A stretch of 64,000 nt of DNA, taken from Symbiodinium microadriaticum (Eukaryota > Sar > Dinophyceae > Suessiales > Symbiodiniaceae). Location: contig LSRX01000457.1 in the NCBI GenBank assembly GCA_001939145.1, forward strand, positions 160,274-224,273, in the 5' to 3' direction. Below, piece by piece: positions 34,700-46,145 of this stretch. Below the pieces are notes generated by a model that saw only the letters and a program-made list of their open reading frames with translations, searched no databases and had not been told where the DNA came from. The stretch's first letter is position 1, and each line of letters opens with the position of its first letter. The position numbers and the translations under genes are program-made.

Positions 34700-37600
34700 A
34701 GAGGCTCAAGCTTCATCCCGAGGCAATGACTGACACATTGATAAATGTACGCGGTGCGGATTTTGGCAAGAAGCTCAGAGATGCCTCTTGACGGCAGCTA
34801 TCGGGCTATCGAGGCAGGAGCCACACATCGGTCCAAGTGCGTCAGCTCCGTTTTTTCTTTCTGAAAGGCAGGTAGATGTAACTTTAATTTCGAGGCGACC
34901 CCTGGATATGGCAGCCTCAACATCACGGAACATGTGCACACAGGGCGCCGGAAGTTTCAACCGCACCTGTATCGCGGCTGTCCCATATTGGGCAACTTTT
35001 CCCAGGCCTGGGTGGAGCTCTCTATCTTGCATAAATCTACTCCTGCAAGCCTTCGAACTTAAGGTCTGCGGGCCGTACGCAAGCTGCGGAGGTTGAGGCG
35101 TTCCGCGGTGTCCAGTGGCTCTGTGCCGCTGCTTCCTTGGCCATTGAAAAAGCACGAGCTTGCAACAGTATTGCACAAAGCTCCGTGCGTGGGGATACAA
35201 TGGATACCCGAAAACACATGTTTGACCAGTACACTGCTGCGTGGGTGAAATTTGGTTCAGTCCATGATTTCTATTCGATTTGCTGGCAACATCCACCTAC
35301 CTTCTCACATACATCCATCCACGCATCCATACATACGTACGTACGTACACACAAACGCACATGCCGTATACACTATATATATATATATATATATCAACAT
35401 CCATATCGTCCATACCTAGATACCGATTCTCACGAGAATTGCTTTGGCAGCGAGTGGGGACCACTATCCCATAACATGTGATTTTCGAGGGGACTAAGTG
35501 AAAAAAACCGAAAGGTGCAAGTGCAAAACCAAAAACAAACAAAACACACACACACACATATATACACACACACACTCTCTCTCTCCTTCAAACCCCGTGT
35601 CCCACTCCGGGCCTCCGGGCGCTGCAGCCTGCACCTCACCATACCCATACCCTGCCCGATACACCCCTGGGACCCCAACCTTGTCCCCCTGCAATCCCGA
35701 CAACGATCGCAGACCCAACATGCAACAAAAGGGACCTGTACGATCACATACCCCCCTATCCCCCCCGCCTCGGTGTCTGCTCTCCCGCCCCGTCCTTACC
35801 TGCCCCTCCCCTCCTTGCCGATCCAACAGTGGAGGGAAGGCCGGCGGAGAGAATGACTCGCCAAAAATTCTACCACCCACCAACCCCATGGGGAGGAAGA
35901 GCAAAATGAGGGGCCCCGATGCGGACACACACCAAAAAGCCGGAATTTCGAAGACACGGCACATATCTGCATAGCTTCTGCATCGCCGACTTATGCAGCA
36001 GTTATGCGAGATACAAGGCTGTGCCGACGCATCAAGAGCCGTTCCGACGCATAACCGGACGATTTCCGTAGAACTCTTGCATAGACCCCTGTGGCTATGT
36101 AACTTCTGCAGAAGTCCGAACCGCAACTTCGGCATACATGCATAAGTTGTCCTCTCTCGTAGGCTCTTAATTAACTTGTGCATAACTTCTGCACAGCAAT
36201 GGCGGCTATGCAGAAGTGCTCTGCATGACAAGGAACAGGAATGAGCAAATAGCTGCGGTGTATGCAGGTAAGCTACGCACACAGCATGAAAGAATATGCA
36301 GACATACATACATGCGAACATACAGACACTCAGACAGACAGACTGATTGAGAAACAGACATACAAACAGACAGACATACATTCAACCCATCAATCCATCC
36401 ATCCACCCATCTATCCCTATATGCATGCATGCACGCATGCATGCATACATGCAGTCACTCAGTCATTCATCTCGTTTTGTTTCATGTCATTTCATGTCGT
36501 TCCAGCCATCCATTTACCCTTTCGTTCATTTATTGGTTAATTTATGCAGTGATTCGTTCATTGGTTGCATTTCATCGCATATGTCATTTCATTTCATTTC
36601 ACTATATTTCACTTCACTTCATTTCATGTCGTTCCTTCCATCCATGTATTCGTGATTTTCCGTCGTTCATGCATTGTACTGTACTGGTAGAAACAGACCT
36701 AAGGGTTTATCTGCGCCAGTCTATTTTTCTCTATCCAATCGCATCCAGCCACTTCCAAAACAGTCAGCAAACACATAAGTACAGAAAGACAAAAACAAAG
36801 AAACAAAAAACATAAGTAGCACATGTTGGTGTATGTATATGTATATGCATATGTATATGCATATGTACAAGCAAATCTATTTATATGGCAAATCTATTCA
36901 TGTGAATATTTTTATGGTAATTATACGTATACACGAGGGGGCTCCCTGAGTTAGTGCAACCCTTGAGTGTCCCCATTGCTGTAAGAGTGACGTGGCAGTG
37001 CCAAGGCCCACACCACCGAGCACATAGAGGCAGCCCAAAGCCACCACACAGGTGGCATCCCATCTGTGGCTTTGCAGAGACGGTAGCTCCTCCGACTGGG
37101 AGATGGTAACCGACTGGCAAAATCCCGAGACCTCTAAGACTCAACGTAGTCCTCCCAAGTCCGGCTTTCGGTGTTGTAGCGCTCCGCTCCGCTCCGCTCA
37201 ACACCTGGCAACAAAAATCCAACACATGCGTCATAGAAACCTGGCCGTTGAAGCGAGGCAGGCTGACAGATTGTCCCGTGCCATCACCACAAACCTGTCT
37301 TCAAATAAAATGCAATTGCCTGTAATCGGTGTCCTGGTGCCCAACTATGCCTTACTAGCTACCTGTTTACAGAATTCGCCCTGGCGCTGTAGTCGACTGT
37401 AGTCCATGCTTTCCGGCTTTCTTGCTGAGACTCTAGCTCCTGTCTCCCGAATGAGGACGGATCTTTATGTGCAAATCGTATTCTGATAACCGTCCCAGGA
37501 ACATCCTCCGGTTTAATGCCTCCTGCATCTCATCCCAACAATGAACGCACAGAGTCGGAGACCAAGGCTCTGACTCGGCTCATCGTGGGGGCCATGCACC

Positions 37601-37900
37601 CCCTCCCACGCAGAATGCGAGCGCTTGGGAGCCTCGAGCATCACTCTGCAGATCTGCTAGCTCGAGTCTTTCCGAGGCGACGCACAGACTGCAACGGTTG
37701 GAAAGACCGGCCCTAAACACAGCACCCTGCACGACTGCCATCTCAGTTGTCACTCCATGGGACTCTTTTGACATATTCTGAGCCGCATCACGGTCCAAAT
37801 CTGGACAACAGTCCTACTGTACGGCAAGGGAAACCGGTGACACCAAAGCCGCCGAAGTCGCAGGCATGTCGTGTGGTTCTGCAGAACCAGAGGCTGCTTG
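34700..37900. repeat. Low-complexity field (ACGT, TA, CA, CAT-rich)
   Basis: A tract of ACGTAC and TATATA repeats lies at about 35335-35395, CA/TC repeats at 35540-35585, imperfect CATA/CAGA repeats at 36290-36440 and CATTT-rich sequence at 36460-36650, with TATGCATATG repeats near 36830-36870. Open frames on both strands here are composition artefacts. A stretch at 35970-36190 with repeated TTCTGCATAG-like words is imperfectly repetitive. No gene is supported. Confidence 0.7.
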
Positions 37901-37974
37901 TTTGATAAACACGCCCCTCCCGGCTATGTCAGGAGCCCTGCTCTCCTTTGGCGGGGCTAGGAGTTCTTATATAT

Positions 37975-38183
37975 GGGCAGTACTCCGTCATAAGGTTCTT
38001 CGAGTTCAAGTTCGGCGTGATGATCTTGCTTGCGACGGCGCAGAACAAGTCTGTGGCCGTGGACTCTTCCGCGTACCGGTCGTCGCCGCCGTTGAATACC
38101 CTGGTGTAGTACTTTCCAGTCTTGGCCCTGACATCTGCCACCGTGGCCACCACTCGATGCTCCTGCCGCAGGGCGTGACCAAA
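37975..38183 (-). CDS. Unknown gene, third exon
   Basis: After a 47-bp intron (38230-38184, donor GCAAAG, acceptor TTTCAG), the frame runs FGHALRQEHRVVATVADVRA, KTGKYYTRVFNGGDDRYAEE and DLFCAVASKIITP. This reads as a genuine globular domain but I do not recognise it. The downstream border is not fixed. It joins the exon 38231-38344 in phase 0. Confidence 0.5.
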
Positions 38184-38230
38184 CTGAAAGGACTCCCGAT
38201 AATTACGAAGCAGCAGCGATGAAACTTTGC

Positions 38231-38344
38231 TGTCCCGTCCTCGGGAAGAGCACGAAAGCGCAGCTGTATGTCGCCGCCGAGCGCGATGACGGCAGTGGCA
38301 AGCCAGGTCTGTAGGTCGGCCTCGAAGTTCTCTGGCAGCTGGAC
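38231..38344 (-). CDS. Unknown gene, second exon
   Basis: The exon reads VQLPENFEADLQTWLATAVI, then GGDIQLRFRALPEDGT. It is bounded by acceptor CGCCAG (38345) and a GC donor (38230). Both junctions are in phase 0. Without the short intron, the frame would change inside a conserved-looking protein. Confidence 0.55.
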
Positions 38345-38441
38345 CTGGCGGGAGACAGTGCCGGGCCTGAAACCTCTCAAAGCTCTTAGAATCGTCGGTT
38401 TAGAGTTTAGAGGGTTTTTACAAGTAGGGTCCAACAGTCAC

Positions 38442-38938
38442 GTCAGCGAGCTGCTTCACGACAGTGCAAATCCGAGCGCCTGCCTGGGCAAGGGCCTCCC
38501 ACTGTCGGCAGATGGCTTTGCTCTGCTCGGACAGGTTGCAGTCCTTCTGGATTCTCAAAGGCTCCCCCGTAAAATCTGCGGCCTCACCGAGCTTTTGCTT
38601 GTAGTTTGAGAGACCTCCAAGATCGCAAGCTGGGTGCGAGAAGACACCCTCCTTCAACCCTCGGCTTACAAAATCAAGCGTTTGAGAGCCCACATGGTAC
38701 ATCATCAGCGAGGTCTTCTCGGGCAGATCCTCTGACTTCAACTCGACCAAACTGGCCGTCCTTCCAGTATCCTCCAGGGCGTACAAGATGAACTTACGCT
38801 TCCGGAGCACTGACGGCGCACCCGTCTGTGGGAAGAGCTCCGTGCAACGGCTGCCCTCTTCGTAGAAAGCCGCCACGACCTTGCCCTGCCACTCCTCGTA
38901 GGCTTCTTTGTTGATGAAGGCTTCCTGCCGCGAGCCAC
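38442..38938 (-). CDS. Unknown gene, first visible exon
   Basis: It runs from an acceptor GGCAG near 38939 to a GT donor (38441) and encodes about 165 residues (INKEAYEEWQGKVVAAFYEE, KRKFILYALEDTGRTASLVE, EKTSLMMYHVGSQTLDFVSR). The 97-bp intron that follows (38441-38345) contains degenerate CTAAACTCTAAACC words like those in other introns here. Upstream lies a CAA/CAG/GGT microsatellite region. Family not recognised; the profile is soluble and mixed alpha/beta. Confidence 0.55.
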
Positions 38939-39005
38939 CTGCCGAACATGATGCAAGCTCCAAGAGGCACAACTGCGGGTGTTGCCGCCAGGCACGTGCG
39001 CATTG

Positions 39006-39120
39006 ACACAACAACAACAACAACAACAACAACAGTTGTTCTGAGACAATCCCAGACTCAGAACGAACAAGAAAACCAACCAAGAGTACTACAGCCACAG
39101 AAGCAGCGGCAGGAGGATGA

Positions 39121-39170
<50 letters not shown>

Positions 39171-39410
39171 GCAGTGGCAGTGGGAGTAGGATAGCATCCA
39201 GTAGCGGCGGTAAAAGTGCTGCAGTGGTACTGCAGTGGTACTGCAGTGGTGGTGGTGGTGGTGGTGGTGGTGGTGGTGGTGGTGGTTGTGGTGGTGGTGG
39301 TGGTGGTGGTGGTGGTNNNNNNNNNNNNNNNNNNNNNNNNNNNNNNNNNNNNNNNNNNNNNNNNNNNNNNNNNNNNNNNNNNNNNNNNNNNNNNNNNNNN
39401 NNNNNNNNNN

Positions 39411-39442
<32 letters not shown>

Positions 39443-39500
39443 CGTCGTCGTGGTGGTGGTGGTAGTAGTGGTAGGAGGAGGAGGTGGAGGAGAGAACGCG
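39006..39500. repeat. Compound trinucleotide microsatellites around an assembly gap
   Basis: Successive ACA, GCA and GGT tracts are followed by 94 undetermined bases (39317-39410), then GTA and GGT/AGG tracts. Frames across the gap are polymer artefacts. The true length of the array is unknown. Confidence 0.95.
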
Positions 39501-40389
39501 GCATTTTGATCCACCAGGCCTTCAAGCGCCATAGCAGTGAGCGCACCGATCTACATGCCACCCGGCCTGCACAAATTCACAGAAAGGCTGTGATTTCGCC
39601 ATGGCTCTGTCAGAACGTCCGGCATGCTGGATGGATCCCGGAGGGGTCGAGCACGAGTGGGTTGATCTTACGTGATTCGACTTGTGCATGAAGATGTCTG
39701 GTTTGAGACCGGCATTGCATGTGGGAAGATGGCTCTCTCGGTGGTTTGGGGCCAGCTCCTCTGCACAATCGCCTGGTCGTGGAGCCCATGTGAGCTGCAC
39801 ATGGAAGAATCGGAGATACATTGGACGCTCCGCGGGTAAGAAGCAAGCAAGACTGTGACATCAAAGGTGAGGTATTTGCTGGGATGTCTGGAAACTCAGC
39901 CTTGCATTTCGGTGGAAAACGCATCCCCTTCGGAGCCTGAGCTCGAATCTATCATCCCGTCCCTGTAGTATGCAGAAACTGACAAACGGTCTTGGGCCTT
40001 GGGGAAGTTTGGGGTCCTGGAAGCGGCATCTGACCAAAGCAGGAGTCAGTGCAGAATTCCTTTTTGTCCTCGCCCAAGATCCGCACCTTCAATGAGCATC
40101 AACCTCGCAAGCAGCATCACGGTTCAGGCTTGCTCAGGGCATTTGATTATATAAGTGGAAACGATGATGCCGCTGGGCCACGCCAGCGGATTGTTGAGCA
40201 AGCTAACGTAATACCGAAACGAGTCGATGACTGTCCTTGGCACAAGCGCATGTGCAGCAGCTGAACAAGACTAAGCATGGCAGCCAGCATCGCACGTGAC
40301 GACAGGGTCTCACGGCTCCGGAGTATTCCGACCGCGCTGTCTTTGCCAGCCGCCTTCTGCCAGTCGCTGCTAGTCGGGTATGTCTATGC

Positions 40390-40729
40390 ATCCTGCTAAG
40401 GATCTGATCCCGCCTGAACAGGATAAGACCGCATAGAGTGTGAAACAGGCGGTGAACAAAGCCCCAGCCATCAAGACCATGGAGATCTTCACGCAAATTG
40501 CATGTCGGCGAACTGCTGCTAGACTCGAATCAAAGTACTCTATATCCTTGTCTTTGGCATCATGGCCTTCTCGCTCTATTTTGGACGCCAAGTCCTCCAT
40601 TAGCTTGCGAATGCCCAAATAAAGCATCATTTCCTTCAGCTTTACCATACCCATGAGAAAGCTGACACACAGCGACAGCATTGGGAGCAATGCCCGCTCA
40701 CGCGCCTGGCACAATCCAGAAAGCGGCAT
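40390..40729 (-). CDS. Membrane-protein exon
   Basis: The minus frame carries LLPMLSLCVSFLMGMVKLKE, a charged helix (KLMEDLASKIEREGHDAKDK) and a second hydrophobic segment (ISMVLMAGALFTACFTLYAV). The alternation of membrane helices and a charged loop indicates a multi-pass protein. It is probably the downstream exon of a gene that includes 41326-42900. Family not recognised. Confidence 0.45.
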
Positions 40730-41325
40730 GTTTGAGCAGCTTGAAATTCAAAATTGTATAGCCTTATACAAAATCAGAAGAAACGTGCAGGTTTTGATTC
40801 TGCAGCCACGCATAATGAAGGGGCATTACGTGATCAGAACCCGAAGATGTGAACAAGTAAAACAGATAAACAACAACAAAAAGACTACAACACCATAAGC
40901 ATAAATCAGTTCACTATACTATGAACCTGTGGGCGCCTGATGTGTGTTGATCGCCAAGGTCCACGATTGCAGTGTAACCTGGATACCGTCCCTCAGCTGC
41001 ATCGGCGAAGCGATTGTAGGGTTTATAGGGCCTTGGACCACAAGAAGGGCGGGGTGTTGTTAGGGTTGTTGAAGTTTCAGCATCCTTAGGAGGGCTTCTG
41101 TCTGAGAAGGTTCGTCGTGAGAAAATACTTTGTGGCAGCCGCGGCTCTCGAGCAGATACGAAAGGCAGACCCGCTTCACGTACTTACTGGAGAGTGCCAT
41201 GCCATATCCCATCATCCTGGGTTTATGAGGTTTAAGTCGAAGGCTCTATATAGGGTTTATAGAAGTTCTGGGTCTAGGTAGGGTTCAGAGAGCAGTTTGG
41301 GACTGTTGGGTCAGAGCTCTTCATG

Positions 41326-41530
41326 CTAGAGTGTCAGCACCGACAGACACTGGGCTTTCTTTTTCCCCTCGGTCCTGTACCCTTCTTGCTGGAGGACCTT
41401 CCGCCTCATCTGGCAGACATAGATTTTGGTCGAGATCTGCGTGATGGAGGCGAAGCCGGCCGCTTCACTGAGCTGGAAGAACACGTCATCGTTGTACAGG
41501 TATTTCTCAGGGCTTAGGTTGAGGGCGTTC
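41326..41530 (-). CDS. Membrane-protein gene, soluble exon
   Basis: The minus frame has SPEKYLYNDDVFFQLSEAAG and ITQISTKIYVCQMRRKVLQQ, a credible soluble sequence. It lies between hydrophobic exons on the same strand and may be a loop or domain of that protein. Ends are not fixed. Confidence 0.35.
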
Positions 41531-41639
41531 GGGATCCAAAGCATAGAACGTTGGGCTGAGGGTTGCAGGGTCCAGTAGCATCATGTAGCACCCGAGCCCG
41601 TTCGAGAAGCAGAATCAGAGAAGAGCCCGGAAACAAAAA

Positions 41640-41865
41640 ACAACAACAAACAGCAGGTGATCCCGTTGATGAGCGCGACACAGATTGGCAGTTTGCGCCT
41701 TTGCACCCTGAACACAGAGCTTCATCTTAAATATCCACCTGGCATCGGATCCATACTTTACTTCCGAAAGCCTGAAAGAGGAAAACACAGAAGACCGCCG
41801 GTCCAGCCAAGACAAAGAGGACTTTTAAGCCGGGAAAGACAGGTTTTCGGGTTGTCGAAGGAGTA
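41640..41865 (-). CDS. Membrane-protein gene, hydrophobic exon
   Basis: The minus strand reads VLFVLAGPAVFCVFLFQ, then continues in another frame after a CTTTCAG that may be an acceptor. It shows at least one membrane segment. The junction is uncertain. Confidence 0.25.
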
Positions 41866-42329
41866 CTCAACTCGTTCTCTCCCCAAGGCCAGGGCTTGGG
41901 GAATCTGGGGGAGTTTCGGGCTTGGGGCTACTTGGTTCCTGCAGGGCCGCGCAGAATCCTGTCTTCCAGCTCTTGACAAAGGTCCTGTGCTGCTATAAAG
42001 GTCCTGTGCTGCTATAGCTTGCGAAACATGTCCAGGTCTCACGATGTCACGCTTCGGTGGTTTTGGGGCTCACTACGCCCAAGTACTATTCAGGAGGAAA
42101 TGCTTCTTTCCTCATCGCTGCAGGGCAGCACCGGCGCCGACTTGCCATCATCGCGTTCCTCATCAGAGCCCCTTCGCAACATAGCCACCTCAGTTAGGAT
42201 CGATGTTTTGGCCCTCAACTACTCGGAAATCAGCTAGGACTATTTCTACAATGCAGGTCCAGGTCAGGTCCAGGTTTAGAATTTGAATCGGTTTAGATCG
42301 GGGTTTAGGGATCTGCGCACACCAACTGA

Positions 42330-42525
42330 AGCGCCTAGCCACGGATCCTGGACGTACGTCCGCGCAGAAAGAGGCTTCTGAAACAAGGCGAGGCGCGCAG
42401 GCAATGACGTGCTGAAGAAGCATGAGCAGCCAGGACACAGAGATCAGAATGTCTAGCGGAATCACTGGAAGTGATCTGAAGATACTGTGATCCCACCATG
42501 CCCTCCAGACTCTTTGCGTCTTGCC
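42330..42525 (-). CDS. Membrane-protein gene, exon
   Basis: The minus frame reads WDHSIFRSLPVIPLDILISV, then SWLLMLLQHVIACAP: a short amphipathic part followed by a membrane helix. It follows the exon at 42650-42900 on the same strand. Confidence 0.35.
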
Positions 42526-42649
42526 CTCGGAGCACAAAGCTGTGCCTTAGGGTTCGGCCATGCAAGCGCTCGACAACCTGCGACCGAGGTTCTGCCTATC
42601 ACGATTGACAGCTTCCGGCCTCCAAGCCCCATTGTTCCGGCAAAGTACG

Positions 42650-42900
42650 TGTCCGTGAAAAGATCCAGAGAACCCAGGACAAGGGTCATTCGCTGGGCTG
42701 CGGTCCACCAGAACTCCGACGCGGGCATGCCGAAGAGCTCAAAGGGCTCCAGAGAGTGCATCTCCATGTGCTTCTTGTAGCATGGCTTCACAAGATGCAG
42801 AGCCTTCCGCTCCTGCTGGCATGGACAACTTTGGATTTGCAGACCGAAGAAAGCACATAAGCGAGACCTAGAATTGAGAAGCATGAGCCCATAAATCTTT
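42650..42900 (-). CDS. Membrane-protein gene, upstream exon
   Basis: The minus frame reads HMEMHSLEPFELFGMPASEF, WWTAAQRMTLVLGSLDLFTD and TYFAGTM. The tryptophan- and phenylalanine-rich segment entering a hydrophobic stretch suggests a re-entrant or membrane-entry region. Exon ends are approximate and no family is recognised. Confidence 0.4.
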
Positions 42901-43315
42901 GGCCACTGCACTCCGAGATCTGACGTTTCGGACGAGTCTGCCACAACTTTGCGCTACTAGTCGCGCTGGACACAGAAGCGCATACAAAGCCTGCAAGCAT
43001 GCTTGGATGCAAGCAAGGATCTGTCAGCATCTGATGAAGTATGGCTGGCAAGCAAATGGTCCAAATCCAGTATGGCGGCACTGGGTATATGCTGCCATCA
43101 GCACAGGACCTCAAGGAACAGTGGGCGAAAGCACTTGAACGTCTGGAACAACCAGGGATTCTGCTGCCAGAAGTGCGTGCCTGAATGTGAAGGTCGCTGC
43201 GAAGAGGCTGACCGTGCACCCAAGGAGGAGCACGTTTGTAAACCACAAAGACGGGATGCATGGGCCAACCTCCACGAAAAACCCGTGTGCTGGTCTTGTG
43301 TAAAGCTAAGGTGAG

Positions 43316-43570
43316 CTAAGCATCAAAGTAGGAGACATTCAATTTCGGCGCCTCGGCTTGCATCAACAGCTTCGAACTTCGAAGGATACAGCAAAGCTTG
43401 GACTGTCGCGTTAGCCTTGCCGTCAGCCGAGGGGCATGCTGGGCAAATCTCCGAAATGTCTCTGCCGCGTCTTCTGCGTCTTCGTCTTGATCCAGCAACA
43501 GGAACTTCTCTCGAAAAGTGCAGGGCTCTGCGAAGCTCGAAACCGTCTCCGATCTGGAACGGGAGGCCGA
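43316..43570 (-). CDS. Candidate last exon, unknown
   Basis: The minus frame ends with a stop at 43316. It reads FREKFLLLDQDEDAEDAAET, FRRFAQHAPRL and KLLMQAEAPKLNVSYFDA, a plausible charged helical C-terminus. No other frame here looks better. It could be the end of an upstream gene. Confidence 0.3.
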   Translation of the reverse strand, partial: SASRSRSETVSSFAEPCTFREKFLLLDQDEDAEDAAETFRRFAQHAPRLTARLTRQSKLCCILRSSKLLMQAEAPKLNVSYFDA

Positions 43571-44640
43571 CACCGACCTTGCTTCGCGCAGGCTTCCTAC
43601 CAGTCCTGAGAGAGCACAGCAACCCCGAAAGTGCGAAAGGCGGCCGAGGGTGACATGGGCGATCCCTGAACCAACTTTTTCCAGCAAGCCTGGAGGAGGC
43701 AGCGCTTGCGAGCTCAATCATCTGCCACAGTTGGCAGCCGGACGGTGTTAGAAAAGCTTGCTGTGCGACGGAATTGCGATGGATGTACCTCTAAAAACTC
43801 AGGGATTTTGACTAAGCAGAGGCCGGACCATTATTGAGTTTGCGGGGTCCGCTTTCTTTGATGGAGCGGGGTTGATAATTGAGTTTCCGGACTCGAGTTT
43901 CTTAAATTGAGGCCCTGATCATACATTTGAAGCTAAATGTGAAGCGCTCTTCCGGCATATGCAATGCGGGTCATGAGGTCCTTCCAAGCGCAGCCCTCCC
44001 TGACTTGAACCGTAGTGCAGGAGAGAGGCCGGGGGAGAGATTCAGAACAAGCTCTTTGGGACCAAAACAGGTAGCCGCTGTCTGCAAATGTCTGCAAGAA
44101 ACCAACTAATACACCAAACCAGTCAAAATTACAGCACGATCTTGAAGGACACCACCCTGCCGCGAAGACCACCATGCTGTCACTCAGTTTCGCACACAGA
44201 CTTCAGTAAGAGGGGATTGACCGGACTGGCAACTGCACTGCTGAGTTCACGACAAAGCAGGGGTTCCCAGGCAGGAGCTAGCGACGAGAGGAACCCGCTG
44301 CTGATTGGCAATGGCGATTTAAGGCTAGTTGCAACATCTGCATGCATGACATCATGTTTTCCTTTCTGTGGAACAATCAAAATACAGCTGCAATGTAAAA
44401 TCCAAGCGGAAATACGGACGGGTGCATGCTGAAATCGTAGCAACAACCCTTGAAGTCTGCAGACAGGCTTCGAACTGCTGGCACAAGACAATTGCAGAGC
44501 ATTCTTCAAGTTTTCTCGAGCGGCGTAGCAACGACGCTGCAAGTCCTAAACTTCATTGATGATGCGTTGGTGACATGAATGCAGCCGGAAGTCCACACAT
44601 GAGCACGTACTGGCCGTACTGAGCTTCTGTTGTACCTTCT

Positions 44641-44732
44641 ACCCATAGGCCCCTAAGTAGTTCCTTTGTGGGATTACTTGATAGGATTCTAAATATAGGC
44701 CATAAAAAGGAACTACTTAGGGGCCTATGGGT
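44641..44732. mobile_element. 92-bp inverted-repeat element, ACCCATAGGC family
   Basis: Nearly the whole element is one hairpin: ACCCATAGGCCCCTAAGTAG at one end is the exact inverse complement of the sequence at the other, and TTCCTTTGTGG pairs with AAAAAGGAA further in. A second copy lies at 46055-46145. Confidence 0.85.
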
Positions 44733-46054
44733 ACAGGTACTATCCAATTTACTGGAGATTGCAATTCTCTCAAGGGATTGGATTAGCACCTTTGCGGCAT
44801 TTGCGTCAGGAAGTATGTAGCGGCAATGCACAACTTTCTGCTCCCTTTGCTTCTCACGAACTCCTGATTCACGCACAAGGTCCGGTCCTAACACAGCTGG
44901 CAAAGCAGAAGCCTTTTGTTGAATCTTGCGTTCGTCTGAACGACGATTTCCGGGTCGTTTTACATAATTGTGCATTGACCGTCTAGCCTCTGGCCAGATT
45001 GAAACTTTCATGAAACAAGGAACGGAATCCGAAGATTCAAACGATCCGGTGCAGGCCAGGTTGAACTGTGTATCCTGACAAGGTGCCACCAGCAGCAGTC
45101 CGCAGCAGAGTCTATTCAACACTCACAAACCCGCCACAATGCGGTTCAGAGCTTCGGAACCCAAGATGCCGCCTGCCTGTTTCCGAACAGGCAAGGCCCA
45201 GAACCATACCACTACCGTCCGCCCCGCCCAAAGGCCTAAACCTCTATAATCCCTGAACCCTCGACCCTACCCTGAAACCCTTCAACCCCCAAAACCTCCC
45301 AAAACCAAGCTCGCCTTGCCTCCTGCCGCAGTGCATGGTTGCCATGACCTGGATCCTGCCCAGGGCTTCGCATCAACGGCTTGAATCACCCTGCGCCCCA
45401 GCGCAAACCTAGCCTTGTTTGAGGGAAGAGATTGGGAGTTAGGATTGGGGGACCTCTTGGGACATAGACCCTCTCAACAAGGGAGAGCCAGAAGTAGGGT
45501 TCAGAAGGGTCCCCTTTAAGGGGTCTCCCTAAGACTACCTGGGAGAGATAATACCGAGACCCTTTTTTGGAGACCCTCAAGATGGTACGCTGCTTCACTC
45601 CATGTGGCTTAGTCAGTTAAGGTACGAGTAACCAACTGGGAACGGAAATCATCGATAGGAAGCCTGGAGAATCCTGGAGATGCAGCTTCCCAAGCAGCAG
45701 GCAACCCTGAAACTTGCCGAATGTCCTAATGCTCGCAGCCATCGTCGGGAAGGTTCTGCCACATGTAGTGAATAACCCAGCAGGCTTCTTCTCTCGCCCG
45801 GAACATCCGTCGCGATTACAGCCTTGTTTTGAAACCCAGACTCTGATAATCCGCCATTACCGCCCAAACCCTATACCCTTCCTAAGCCCCAAACCCTAAA
45901 CCCCAAACCCTAAATATCCCAAACCCCAAGCCCTAAACCCTAAACCCTGTGGGCCAGGCGAGGGGTGCTGTGCGCAGAGAGCCTGCGTATTGCGGACGCC
46001 CAGAAGCCACTGGACTGCGGAGTGGAACCTGCCAGTTTCCTAAGAATAGTAAAC

Positions 46055-46145
46055 ACCCATAGGCTCCTTAGTGGTTCCTTTTTGGGAGTACCTTATAGGA
46101 TTCTAGATATAAACCACAAAAAGGAACTACTTAGGAGCCTATGGG
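46055..46145. mobile_element. Second copy of the ACCCATAGGC inverted-repeat family
   Basis: It starts ACCCATAGGCTCCTTAGTGG and ends with AACTACTTAGGAGCCTATGG. It matches 44641-44732 along its whole length, including the ATAGGATTCTA centre, with scattered substitutions. Flanks differ, so the element boundaries are defined by the comparison. Confidence 0.85.

Noticed and set aside
35494-36815. Cys/Val-rich and His/Thr-rich open frames
   Set aside because: Produced by CA, CATA and CATTT repeats; no protein-like composition.
38948-39691. Frames with polyglutamine, polyglycine or polyvaline across the gap
   Set aside because: Triplet microsatellites interrupted by undetermined bases; every frame is open for composition reasons.
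43781-43915. Another inverted-repeat element (repeated TGAGTTT words)
   Set aside because: The words are mostly direct repeats and the ends pair poorly, so I do not list it as an element.
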